From Hyphomicrobiales bacterium (GTDB lineage: Bacteria; Pseudomonadota; Alphaproteobacteria; Rhizobiales; Xanthobacteraceae), in contig WHTP01000022.1 in assembly GCA_009377695.1 (NCBI GenBank), forward strand, positions 1 to 56,244: 56,244 nucleotides of DNA. The letters run 5' to 3'. This document shows positions 9,240 to 18,621 of the stretch, one piece after another. The translations under genes were made by a program, and so were the position numbers. The notes under the pieces were generated by a model. The model was not told where the DNA came from. It ran no database searches and worked only from the letters and a program-made list of their open reading frames with translations. Numbering within the stretch: the stretch's first letter is position 1; each line of letters opens with the position of its first letter.

Positions 9240-10458
9240 CGCGACAACGAATCGACAGAATCAAGGCAGCGAGCATCGCCCATACGCCGACCGGCAAGAA
9301 CGTCACGTCGGCGATGCTTCGGGCGGCGATCGGCACCATCCAAAGCACGGCCAGCGCGGTTTTCTGCCCGGCGCCAAATCCGCGCTGCATGCCGTCCATC
9401 GCCAGGAATGCGATCGCGGGCGCCAGCGCCATCATGTCGTAGTCGAGGGCGTAGGGTGTCGAGAGCAGTGATGCGATGATCAGTGCGCCGGCCTTGACCG
9501 GATAGGGGCGGTCGCTGCGCCACAGCCAGACGACGGTGGCGCACAAGGCGAGCATGACGACGCCTTGCAAGGCATAGGCCACGCCGACCGATCCGCCCCA
9601 CATCCGGATCCATGAAAACACACTCTGAATCTTGTGAAAGCCGGTATCTCCGGCTTCCAGGACGACGACGCGGCTAAAGTGCGTCGAGGTCAGGAACGCG
9701 TCCCAGACCTTCGGTCCGAACACGACGGTCGTCGCGATGGCGAGCGCGGCGACCGTCATCGCCGCAAAGCCGAAGGCGCGCCAGCGATGGGTGGCTGCGA
9801 GCACCAAGGGGATCATGAGACCGAATTGCGGCTTGTAGCTCAGCAATCCGAACAGGATGCCGGCCAGCGCCGGACGTCGGTCGAGTAGAACCAGCGCACC
9901 GCCCATCAATGCGGCGGTGAGGAAGCCGTTGTGCCCGTGCCCGAGATTAACGAGCACGGCCGGGAACGCAGCCGCGAGCAGCAGCCACAACGGATCGATG
10001 GTTTCCTGGTTCGGCGGGGCGTTCGGCTGTTGGGCGCAGAACGACAGGACCGCGCGGATGGAGACGAGATAGAGCAGGAACGTCGTCAACTGCCAGACTG
10101 TCAGCGCGAGGCCATAAGGCATCAGCGCGAGCAGGGCGGCAATGAACAGGAAGAACGGAGGATAGTGCCAGCCATAGAACGGCACCTTGTCGCCGAGGAG
10201 TTCCCGTTCGCGGTCGTGCTGCAGGCCGTTGTCGTAGGGTGCGTCCGGCCGGCCTTCGAGGACGAAGGTCCCGGCGGCATAGACGTTCGAAAAGTCGGTT
10301 CCGATCGGGTGGCCGCGCGAATCGAGATAGCCGTCCAGCGTCGCAATCACGGCCGCGGCGGCGACCACGGAAGCAAACAGCACGGCAAACGGGATGAGGA
10401 TGATCCGCTCGCGCGTCAGCCAGTCGCCGGTTCGCAAAGAATTGATGATGCTGCGCAT
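9190..10458 (-). CDS. Glycosyltransferase family 87 (DUF2029) membrane protein
   Basis: 422 residues with about ten to twelve predicted membrane helices. The first periplasmic loop holds the family motif GTDFSNVYAAG and later YGWHYPPFFLF. GT87 proteins are polyprenyl-phosphate-dependent mannosyl-type transferases acting in envelope glycolipid or glycan synthesis; the acceptor here is unknown. The last ~15 residues (from SVPNPKFARF on) and the stop codon are encoded by the palindromic repeat at 9164-9239, so the original C-terminus was probably replaced. GGAG lies upstream of the ATG at 10458. The 270 bp to the next, divergent gene shows nothing I can name. Confidence 0.75.
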   Translation of the reverse strand: MRSIINSLRTGDWLTRERIILIPFAVLFASVVAAAAVIATLDGYLDSRGHPIGTDFSNVYAAGTFVLEGRPDAPYDNGLQHDRERELLGDKVPFYGWHYPPFFLFIAALLALMPYGLALTVWQLTTFLLYLVSIRAVLSFCAQQPNAPPNQETIDPLWLLLAAAFPAVLVNLGHGHNGFLTAALMGGALVLLDRRPALAGILFGLLSYKPQFGLMIPLVLAATHRWRAFGFAAMTVAALAIATTVVFGPKVWDAFLTSTHFSRVVVLEAGDTGFHKIQSVFSWIRMWGGSVGVAYALQGVVMLALCATVVWLWRSDRPYPVKAGALIIASLLSTPYALDYDMMALAPAIAFLAMDGMQRGFGAGQKTALAVLWMVPIAARSIADVTFLPVGVWAMLAALILSIRCRASVPNPKFARFLRHVR

Positions 10459-10494
10459 CGGCGGAGCAACTCCAAGATGACGCCGGGTGGTTGA

Positions 10495-11934
<1,440 letters not shown>

Positions 11935-11966
11935 GCCGTTGAACGAAGGCCTGTTGAAATAAGGCT

Positions 11967-11992
11967 CGCCCGGGAGTTGCGACTTCCGGGCG
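11967..11992 (+). terminator. Stem-loop after the aminotransferase gene
   Basis: A 10-bp stem with one G-T wobble and a six-base loop (CGCCCGGGAG / CTTCCGGGCG) begins 32 bp after the stop codon. No T-tract follows, so it may stabilise the mRNA end rather than end transcription by itself. Confidence 0.4.
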
Positions 11993-12081
11993 GTTATCCG
12001 CTACAGTGAGGTAAGTGGTTCCGGGCCAGGGCCCTGCCGGGTCATCTGGCGCTGCGAGACCGTGCGTGAGAGGGGACTATC

Positions 12082-12552
12082 ATGTTTCGCAAAGTTATCG
12101 TTGCTGCTGCGCTGCTGCTCGTATTCGCGGCGCTCGAACCCGCCGCGGCGCAGCGGGTCAGGACCGGCGTGCTCAATTGCGATGTGTCCGCCGGCATCGG
12201 CTTCATCATCGGCTCGCAGCGCTCCGTGACCTGCACGTTCGCGCCGGACGGCGGCCAGCCGGAGGTCTATAGCGGGACGATTTCGCGGTTCGGGCTCGAT
12301 ATCGGCGCGACCGGCGGCGGCCACATGATGTGGGGGGTGTTCGCCGATTACGCCGGACCGCGGCCGGGCGTGCTGGCCGGCGACTACGTCGGCGCGACCG
12401 GTGAGGCGACGGTCGCGGTCGGTCTCGGTGCGAACGTGCTCATCGGCGGCTCCAACCGGCAGGTCGCGTTGCAGCCGTTGTCGGTCAGTGGGCAGGTTGG
12501 GCTCAATCTTGCGGTCGGCGTCGCCGATCTGCGCCTGCGCCCAGGCCGCTAG
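12082..12552 (+). CDS. DUF992 exported protein
   Basis: 156 residues. The signal peptide at about 1-23 ends in AAAQ. The mature part has the DUF992 pattern: GVLNCDVSAGIGFIIGSQRS, then CTFAPDG and a glycine-rich second half (GDYVGATGEATVAVGLGANVLIGG). The two conserved Cys may form a disulfide. Function unknown; the family is common in Hyphomicrobiales and often multicopy. The ATG follows GAGAGGGGACT. The gene end overlaps a 15-bp tandem repeat and is followed by a terminator. Confidence 0.8.
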   Translation: MFRKVIVAAALLLVFAALEPAAAQRVRTGVLNCDVSAGIGFIIGSQRSVTCTFAPDGGQPEVYSGTISRFGLDIGATGGGHMMWGVFADYAGPRPGVLAGDYVGATGEATVAVGLGANVLIGGSNRQVALQPLSVSGQVGLNLAVGVADLRLRPGR

Positions 12553-12591
12553 ACACAACGTCGCTAAGCACAATGTCGCTAAACACAATAC
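12547..12591. repeat. 15-bp tandem repeat, three units, across the DUF992 stop codon
   Basis: Units 12547-12561, 12562-12576 and 12577-12591 share the pattern CGCTA-(A/G)-(A/G)-CACAA-(C/T)-(G/A)-(T/C). The stop codon of the DUF992 gene lies within the first unit, so changes in copy number affect only the 3' untranslated part. Confidence 0.7.
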
Positions 12592-12609
12592 CGACTTTGT
12601 TTTCGGCGA

Positions 12610-12638
12610 AACGGCCGCCGCACGGCGGCCGTTTTGTT
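12610..12638 (+). terminator. Rho-independent terminator
   Basis: A perfect 11-bp stem (AACGGCCGCCG / CGGCGGCCGTT) with a very short loop is followed by TTGTTGATGTT. It lies 58 bp after the DUF992 stop codon. Confidence 0.7.
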
Positions 12639-12801
12639 GATGTTGCGAGAATACCAGTCGCATTTTCATCGACAAAGCTATTACTTCTGCAGTGAGCCCT
12701 GCAAAGGTTCCAATGCGATCTATCGCCCCTTGCCAATCCCCCTGCGACTTTGAAACGATACGTTTCCGGCCCCGATAAGAGCCACAGCTTGGGAGGCGGA
12801 A

Positions 12802-14856
12802 ATGGCACAGAACGGCACACGAGCCACGGGCCCCCGGTGCATCGCGCTGGTAGGCCCGTTCCAAAGCGGCAAGACCACTCTCCTCGAAGCCATCCTTGCG
12901 CGCACTGGCGCGATCCAGCGCCAAGGCAGCGTCGACGCAGGAACGTCGGTCGGCGACGCCAGCAAGGAGGCGCGCGACCATCGCATGACTGTCGAGCTCT
13001 CGGTCGCGACCACGAGCTTCATGGGCGAGAGCTTCACGTTCGTCGACTGCCCCGGCTCGGTCGAGTTCATCCATGACATGCGCACGGCGCTGCCGGCGGT
13101 CGACGCCGCCGTTGTCGTCTGCGAGATGGATGAAAAGAAGATCCCGCAGCTTCAGCTGATCCTGCGTGAACTCGAGGACCACAAGATTCCGCGCTTCCTT
13201 TTCCTGAACAAGATCGACAAGGCGGATTCCACCATTCACGATGCGCTCCTGCTGTTGCAGCCGGCGTCGCGATCGAAGCTGCTTTTGCGCCAGATTCCGA
13301 CCTTCAACGGCGATATCATCAACGGCTTCGTCGATCTCGCGCTCGAGCGCGCCTTTGTCTACAAGGAGCACACCGCTTCCGAAGTCGTGCCGCTGGCGGG
13401 CGACATCATCGACCGGGAAAAGACCGCCCGCTTCTCCATGCTTGAGACGCTTGCCGACCACGACGACGAGCTGATGGAGCAACTCCTCGGCGATATCGAG
13501 CCTCCCAAGGACAAGGTCTTCGACGATCTCTCGAAGGAACTGCGTGACAGCCTGGTCTGTCCGGTGCTGATCGGGTCAGCGACCCGCACCAACGGCGTGC
13601 TGCGCCTGATGAAGGCGCTACGCCACGAAGCGCCCGACATTGCAACGACCGCCAAGCGGCTCGGCGTGAAGGCCGGCGGCGATCCGCTCGCCTATGTGTT
13701 CAAGACGCTGCATACCGCGCACGGCGGCAAGATGTCGATCGTGCGCGTGCTCAATGGCCAGATCTCGGATGGCATGACGTTCCTGACACCCGATCATGAA
13801 GCCGGCCGCGTGGCCGGCGTGTTCAAGCTGATGGGGCAGGCCACCGAAAAGCGCGGCCCGGCCAGCCTCGGCGAGAGCGTCGCGCTCGCCAAGCTCGATC
13901 AGGCCATGACCGGCGACACCATCACCGCTGGCAAGCAGGCGCATCCGGCGCTGATGACCATCACACCCTGTCCGCCGGTGCTCGCCATCGCGGTCTATGC
14001 CAGGGAGCGCAAGGACGACGTCAAGCTCGGGCAGGCCTTGCACAAGCTGCTGGAAGAGGACCCCTCGATCACCGTGGTCCACAATCCCGAGATGCACGAG
14101 GTTGTCGTCTGGGGACAGGGCGAGATGCATCTGCGCGTCGCGACCGAACGTCTGGCCGATCGGTTCGGCGTGGCGATCAACACCGGCAAGCCGAGCGTCG
14201 GCTATCGCGAGACCATCAAGAGGCCGATCCAGCAGCGCGGCCGCCACAAGAAGCAGTCCGGCGGTTACGGCCAGTACGGCGACGTGGTCGTCGATATCAA
14301 GCCGTTGCCGCGCGGCGCCGGCTTCACTTTCGAGGAGGCGATCAAGGGCGGCGTGGTGCCGCGCAATTTCATCCCCTCGGTGGAAGAGGGCGTGCAGGAC
14401 GCGCTCAAGCACGGTCCGCTCGGCTTCCCTGTTGTCGATGTCTCAGTGAAGCTCGTCGACGGCTCCTATCACACGGTCGATTCGTCCGACATGGCGTTCC
14501 AGTTAGCCGGCCGGCTCGCCATGAATGAAGGGCTCCCGCAGTGCCAGCCGGTGCTGCTCGAACCGATCTATCACGTCGACATCGTGTGTCCGTCCGACGC
14601 GACTGCGAAGATGAACGCGCTGATGTCGGGCCATCGCGGCCAGATCCTCGGCTTTGACACCCGCGACGGCTGGAACGGCTGGGACGTCGTGAAGGTGCAG
14701 ATGCCGGAGGCGGAGATCGGCAATCTCATCATCGAGGTGCGCTCGGCGACCTCCGGGGTCGGCAGTTTCACGTTCAAGTTCGATCATATGGCGGAGCTGA
14801 CCGGCCGCACCGCCGATCAAATCATCACCGCACGCAAATCGGCCGCGGCGGCGTAG
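12802..14856 (+). CDS. EF-G-like GTPase (divergent elongation factor G paralogue)
   Basis: 684 residues with the whole EF-G domain order: GTPase, domain II, then domains III-V (QSGGYGQYGDVVVDIKPL in IV; C-terminal ferredoxin-like fold). The P-loop is GPFQSGKT (18-25) instead of the usual AHIDAGKT. The G3 motif is DCPGS (82-86) instead of DTPGH, losing the His that activates water in canonical EF-G. The switch I RGITI motif is replaced by TVELSVAT. G4 NKID (136-139) is intact. It is therefore probably not the housekeeping factor, which would lie beside rpsL/rpsG/tuf. GGGAGGCGGAA precedes the ATG. It may act on stalled ribosomes or in tetracycline-like protection. Confidence 0.85.
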   Translation: MAQNGTRATGPRCIALVGPFQSGKTTLLEAILARTGAIQRQGSVDAGTSVGDASKEARDHRMTVELSVATTSFMGESFTFVDCPGSVEFIHDMRTALPAVDAAVVVCEMDEKKIPQLQLILRELEDHKIPRFLFLNKIDKADSTIHDALLLLQPASRSKLLLRQIPTFNGDIINGFVDLALERAFVYKEHTASEVVPLAGDIIDREKTARFSMLETLADHDDELMEQLLGDIEPPKDKVFDDLSKELRDSLVCPVLIGSATRTNGVLRLMKALRHEAPDIATTAKRLGVKAGGDPLAYVFKTLHTAHGGKMSIVRVLNGQISDGMTFLTPDHEAGRVAGVFKLMGQATEKRGPASLGESVALAKLDQAMTGDTITAGKQAHPALMTITPCPPVLAIAVYARERKDDVKLGQALHKLLEEDPSITVVHNPEMHEVVVWGQGEMHLRVATERLADRFGVAINTGKPSVGYRETIKRPIQQRGRHKKQSGGYGQYGDVVVDIKPLPRGAGFTFEEAIKGGVVPRNFIPSVEEGVQDALKHGPLGFPVVDVSVKLVDGSYHTVDSSDMAFQLAGRLAMNEGLPQCQPVLLEPIYHVDIVCPSDATAKMNALMSGHRGQILGFDTRDGWNGWDVVKVQMPEAEIGNLIIEVRSATSGVGSFTFKFDHMAELTGRTADQIITARKSAAAA

Positions 14857-14997
14857 TCCGCTGTTGAAGTCTGAATCAACGCGATAGGGCGCGCGGGCGG
14901 CCGCCAGGCCGCGTTTCACGGTCCTATCCCGCATCTGTGACTTGCGAGTGATCGCATGGGCTCGTACGTCTTAATGAGACCGACCGGAGGGCCGACC

Positions 14998-15960
14998 ATG
15001 CATGTCATCCGCCGCCGTGGCTGGGAAATTTCCGAACGGGAAGCCACTCCCGAGCATATCTTCCTGAACCGCCGCACATTCCTGGCCGGGACCGGCGCCG
15101 TCGCGCTGGCCATGACGCCGGAGCTTGCCGCAGCGCAGCGTATTGCCGACCTGCCGGATCCGAGCGCGCATCTCTATCCGGCCAAGCGCAACGACAAATA
15201 CGTGCTGGACCGGCCGGTGACCGACGAGAAGATCAACACCAACTACAACAATTTCTACGAGTTCGGCTCGACCAAGCAGATCGCCCGCGCCGCGCAGGCG
15301 CTGAAGCTTCGGCCCTGGCAGATCAAGCTCGACGGCATGGTCGAGAAGGAGCAGGTGATCGATATCGACGATCTGCTCAAGAAGGTCCAACTCGAGGAGC
15401 GCCTCTACCGCATGCGCTGCGTCGAGGCCTGGTCGATGGCGGTGCCATGGACGGGCTTCCCGATGGCCAAGCTGGTGGAGCTTGCGCGTCCGCTGTCGTC
15501 GGCGAAATACGTGCGGATGGAAACCTTCATGGACCCCTCGACCGCGCCGGCGCAGCGCCAGCGCTGGTATCCGTGGCCCTATGTGGAAGGGCTGACCATG
15601 GCGGAGGCGACCAACGAATTGACCTTCATGGTGACCGGCGCGTACGGCAAGGTGGTGAAGCAGATGGGCGCACCGATCCGGCTGGCGGCACCGTGGAAGT
15701 ATGGCTTCAAATCGATCAAGTCGATCGTGAAGTTCACCTTCACCGACCAGCGGCCGAAGAGCTATTGGGAAGCATTGCAGGCCTCCGAATACGGCTTCTG
15801 GGCGAACGTCAATCCGCAGGTCGCGCATCCGCGCTGGAGCCAGGCGACGGAGGAGATCATCGGCACCAACGAGCGCAAGCCGACGCTGTTGTTCAATGGC
15901 TATGGCGAATTCGTCGCGGACATGTACAAGGGCCTGGAGAAAGAGCGCCTGTGGGCGTGA
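14998..15960 (+). CDS. msrP: Protein-methionine-sulfoxide reductase, molybdopterin subunit (MsrP/YedY)
   Basis: 320 residues from the ATG at 14998, which follows CCGGAGGGCC; an ATG at 14956 is less likely. A Tat signal (NRRTFLAG, RR at 25-26) sends the folded protein to the periplasm. The Mo-coordinating Cys is C141 in MRCVEAWSM. Other family strings are NYNNFYEFGSTK and WKYGFKSIKSIV. The enzyme reduces oxidised Met residues in periplasmic proteins, with electrons from the haem membrane protein MsrQ. No msrQ lies next to it, which is unusual since the pair is normally adjacent. Confidence 0.92.
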   Translation: MHVIRRRGWEISEREATPEHIFLNRRTFLAGTGAVALAMTPELAAAQRIADLPDPSAHLYPAKRNDKYVLDRPVTDEKINTNYNNFYEFGSTKQIARAAQALKLRPWQIKLDGMVEKEQVIDIDDLLKKVQLEERLYRMRCVEAWSMAVPWTGFPMAKLVELARPLSSAKYVRMETFMDPSTAPAQRQRWYPWPYVEGLTMAEATNELTFMVTGAYGKVVKQMGAPIRLAAPWKYGFKSIKSIVKFTFTDQRPKSYWEALQASEYGFWANVNPQVAHPRWSQATEEIIGTNERKPTLLFNGYGEFVADMYKGLEKERLWA

Positions 15961-15966
15961 GGATTG

Positions 15967-16035
15967 GCGAATAGCGAAAGCGAATAGCAAGGTATCGACT
16001 GACCGACTATTCGCTGCTCACCACTCCCTATTCGC
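15967..16035. repeat. Nested inverted repeat between convergent genes
   Basis: GCGAATAG occurs at 15967-15974 and 15980-15987, and its complement CTATTCGC at 16007-16014 and 16028-16035, giving two nested stems. It sits between the convergent msrP and tctA genes, and the tctA stop codon is in the last arm. It may act as a bidirectional terminator or be a short low-complexity repeat. Confidence 0.5.
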
Positions 16036-17548
16036 TTGTTTTCTCCGCTTCCGCCAACTTGCCGCGCCAGTCGCGCGTGGCCGCCGAGATCGCCGCCAGC
16101 GCGAGCAGTCCGACGCTCACCAACAGCAGCGTAAGTGCGATCGGCCGCTCCAGGAAGATGTGCCAGGTGCCGTTCGACATGATCAGCGATTGGCGCAGCG
16201 ACATCTCGAAGATCGGCGCGATGACGAGCCCGAGCACCAGCGGTGCGGGATCGAAGCCGAATTTCTTTAGCCCATAGCCGACGATGCCGAAAATCAGCAT
16301 GATCCAGACGTCGATGATCGAGTGGTTGACCTCGTAGACGCCGATCACGCAGAACATGATGATCATCGGGTAGAGATACGCGTAGGGGATCCGCAGCAGA
16401 TTCACGAATACGCCGACCAGCGGCAGGTTGAGCAGCAGCAGCATCACGTTGCCGACATACATGGACGCAACGAAGCCCCAGAACACATCGGGATGGTCGT
16501 TGACCAGAGTCGGCCCCGGCGGGATGCCATGGATCAGCAGCGCTGCCATCAGCACCGCAATGACCGGTCCGGTCGGCAGCCCAAGCGCGAGCATCGGCAC
16601 GAAGGCGCCGGTCGAGGCGGCGTTGTTGGCGGCTTCCGGCCCAGCCACGCCCGCCACCGCGCCCTTGCCGAACTCGTCGGGCTGCCGCGACAGCCGCCGC
16701 TCGAGCGCATAAGAGATGAAGCTCGAGATGATGTGCGCGGAGCCCGGGATGATGCCGATGAAAAATCCCAGCACCGAGCCGCGCGCGATGGGCAGCGCCG
16801 ACTCGCGCCATTCCTGGCGGGTCGGCAGGAGTTCGCGCAGTCGCGGGGCGGTCACGCCGCCTTTGACCTGTCGGCTGGGCGTCGCGAGCAGTTCGCCGAG
16901 CCCAAACAATCCGACCGCGACCGGCACGATGCCGATGCCGTCGCCCAGCTCGGAAATCCCGAAGGCGAAGCGGAAGTGGCCTGTCATCACGTCGATGCCG
17001 ACAGTGCCGAGCACGAGCCCGAGCGACGCCATCAGCAGGGTCCGGATCAGCGACGTCGTCGACATGTAGGCGAGGAAGATCAGCCCGAGCACGAGCAGCG
17101 CGGTGTATTCGGGCGGGCCGAAGCCGAGCGCGAAGGCGGCGAGCGGCGGCGCCAACAGCGTGAGCATGATGACGCCGAAAGTGCCGGCGATGAACGAGCC
17201 CATGCCCGCAATGCAGAGCGCTGCGCCGGCCCGGCCCTTCTTCGCCATGGCGTTGCCGTCGATGCAGGTCATCACCGAGGCGGCTTCGCCCGGGATGCGC
17301 AGCAGGATCGACGTGGTCGAGCCGCCATATTGCGAGCCGTAATAGATGCCGGCGAGCATCACGATCGCGCGGGTGGCATCGAGTCCGAAGGTCAGTGGCA
17401 GCAGGATCGAGATGCCGGCGAGCGGGCCGAGGCCGGGCAGCATGCCGACCAGCGTGCCGACCAAGCAGCCAATGAACGCGAACCACAGCACGTCCGGCCG
17501 CAACGCGACCGAAAAGCCAAGCAGGAGACTGTTGAGAACGTCCTCCAC
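16028..17548 (-). CDS. tctA: Tripartite tricarboxylate transporter, large permease TctA
   Basis: 506 residues with about eleven to twelve membrane helices. Diagnostic strings include GMLPGLGPLAGISILLPLTF, GIYYGSQYGGSTTSILLRIP and the internally repeated GIIPGSAHIISSFISYALE. TctA forms the inner-membrane channel of the TctABC secondary carrier and works with TctB and the periplasmic TctC. The start is a GTG at 17548, three bases after the tctB stop, so translation is probably coupled. The substrate class is di- or tricarboxylates or aromatic acids. Confidence 0.93.
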   Translation of the reverse strand: MEDVLNSLLLGFSVALRPDVLWFAFIGCLVGTLVGMLPGLGPLAGISILLPLTFGLDATRAIVMLAGIYYGSQYGGSTTSILLRIPGEAASVMTCIDGNAMAKKGRAGAALCIAGMGSFIAGTFGVIMLTLLAPPLAAFALGFGPPEYTALLVLGLIFLAYMSTTSLIRTLLMASLGLVLGTVGIDVMTGHFRFAFGISELGDGIGIVPVAVGLFGLGELLATPSRQVKGGVTAPRLRELLPTRQEWRESALPIARGSVLGFFIGIIPGSAHIISSFISYALERRLSRQPDEFGKGAVAGVAGPEAANNAASTGAFVPMLALGLPTGPVIAVLMAALLIHGIPPGPTLVNDHPDVFWGFVASMYVGNVMLLLLNLPLVGVFVNLLRIPYAYLYPMIIMFCVIGVYEVNHSIIDVWIMLIFGIVGYGLKKFGFDPAPLVLGLVIAPIFEMSLRQSLIMSNGTWHIFLERPIALTLLLVSVGLLALAAISAATRDWRGKLAEAEKTSE

Positions 17549-17551
17549 GGT

Positions 17552-17998
17552 TCAGAACCAGAGGAAGCCGCGTTCGAGCGGCGCCTTGAGCGCCTTGCCG
17601 AACAGCCAGTAGGCGAACAGCGTCAGGGCGATGCTGTAGACGGCGGCGATCAGCGCGTTGCGGCGCTCGACCAAGACCAGCAGCGTGAACACGAGGAATG
17701 ACATGGTGATGAGGAAGCCGACCTTTTGATACGCAAAGATAGCGATCGCGGTGGTCGACGCCACCAGGATCGCATGCCAGCGGTCGCTCCAGTCGATCTC
17801 GATGAACGGCCGGCTGGTGTTGGCAGTAATGATGATCATCACCGCAAACGCGATCATCAGCCCGGCCATCAGCTTGGGCATCATGCCGGCACCGGGCGAC
17901 GAAAGGGTGCCGAACGGCAGGTCGCCGCTCAACGCGAACACGAGCAGGCCGAGCGCAACGAAGAAGATGCCAGCAACGTGATCGGAGCGGAGGGTCAT
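17552..17998 (-). CDS. tctB: Tripartite tricarboxylate transporter, small permease TctB
   Basis: 148 residues with four predicted membrane helices, the usual TctB form. The N-terminus DHVAGIFFVALGLLVFALS and the segment SSPGAGMMPKLMAGLMIAF are typical. It is the small membrane partner of TctA. Its ATG overlaps the stop of the upstream DUF559 gene (ATGA) and has a GAGGAATCC ribosome site inside that gene. In most genomes tctB directly follows tctC; here a foreign-looking gene lies between. Confidence 0.88.
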   Translation of the reverse strand: MTLRSDHVAGIFFVALGLLVFALSGDLPFGTLSSPGAGMMPKLMAGLMIAFAVMIIITANTSRPFIEIDWSDRWHAILVASTTAIAIFAYQKVGFLITMSFLVFTLLVLVERRNALIAAVYSIALTLFAYWLFGKALKAPLERGFLWF

Positions 17999-18513
17999 GA
18001 AGGATTCCTCGCGCCCTTTGAGCGGTGCTGCCCACGTTCCCCAGCAGTCGTTGTTTTATAAGTCGGTGCCGCGGGTTGGCCCCTCCCCCCGCGGAGCGAA
18101 GCGGAGTGGCGGGGAGGGGTTGGGGGTGGGGGGTGCTTCGTCACCGCGTCGTCCAATGCGGATTGAACGACAGTCAGCACGCCATCGATGTTACTCAGCA
18201 CATCATTGTTCCAGAACCGCAGTACGCGATAGCCGCGTGAAACGAGAAACTTGGTTCGGACTTCATCGGCGGCCACTTGATTTGCATGTCCATGCTGCCC
18301 GCCGTCGAGCTCAATGATGAGCCGCAGATTGTGACAGGCGAAGTCGGTGAAATAAGGGCCGATCGTTGCCTGCCTGCGAAAGTGTGACCGCTCAGGAGCG
18401 AGGCGACGGAGGTGCCACCATAGCTTTCGCTCCGCCATCGTCATGTCGCGGCGAAGTTTGCGTGCGCGCGGCACGCGCCTATCAAACTTGCGATGGTTGT
18501 GTTCGATTGCCAC
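17995..18513 (-). CDS. DUF559 endonuclease-like protein, enclosed by inverted G-rich repeats
   Basis: 172 residues from a GTG at 18513. The core at about residues 14-120 is the DUF559 (Vsr-like, PD-(D/E)XK type) fold, with ARKLRRDMTMAERKLWWHLR, FRRQATIGPYFTDFACHNLR and the catalytic-type LIIELDGGQH. It is a predicted nuclease of unknown role, related to very-short-patch repair and some homing enzymes. After residue ~128 the protein runs through the left repeat, giving a Pro/Arg-rich tail (PPPPTPPRHSASLRGGRG). It interrupts the tct operon between tctC and tctB. Repeats at 18078-18135 and 18517-18567 bound it in inverted orientation. Confidence 0.8.
   Translation of the reverse strand: MAIEHNHRKFDRRVPRARKLRRDMTMAERKLWWHLRRLAPERSHFRRQATIGPYFTDFACHNLRLIIELDGGQHGHANQVAADEVRTKFLVSRGYRVLRFWNNDVLSNIDGVLTVVQSALDDAVTKHPPPPTPPRHSASLRGGRGQPAAPTYKTTTAGERGQHRSKGARNPS
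18078..18135. repeat. G-rich inverted repeat, left arm of the DUF559 unit
   Basis: A C-rich block, a GCGGAGCGAAGC core and a long G-rich tail (GGGGAGGGGTTGGGGGTGGG). The reverse complement of the repeat at 18517-18567 matches it closely. The G-rich tails of both arms point inward toward the DUF559 gene. The left arm is translated as the tail of that protein. Confidence 0.8.
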
Positions 18514-18516
18514 GGC

Positions 18517-18567
18517 GGCCCCCCACCCCAGACCCCTCCCCGCCGCTTCGCGGGGGGAGGGGAGCGG
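18517..18567. repeat. G-rich inverted repeat, right arm of the DUF559 unit
   Basis: The mirror copy of 18078-18135, starting next to the GTG start codon of the DUF559 gene. The same arms with only a short spacer between them occur at 32085-32215. Confidence 0.8.
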
Positions 18568-18621
18568 AAGCGCTCTGCGTCCCTTACATTCCTGAACGGT
18601 GCAAGGGCAAAATTACGCAGC

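Noticed and set aside
12001-13482. Long minus-strand frame covering the DUF992 gene and the start of the EF-G-like gene
   Set aside because: Antisense to two well-supported genes and without any family pattern; the LCLATLCLA string is simply the 15-bp tandem repeat translated.
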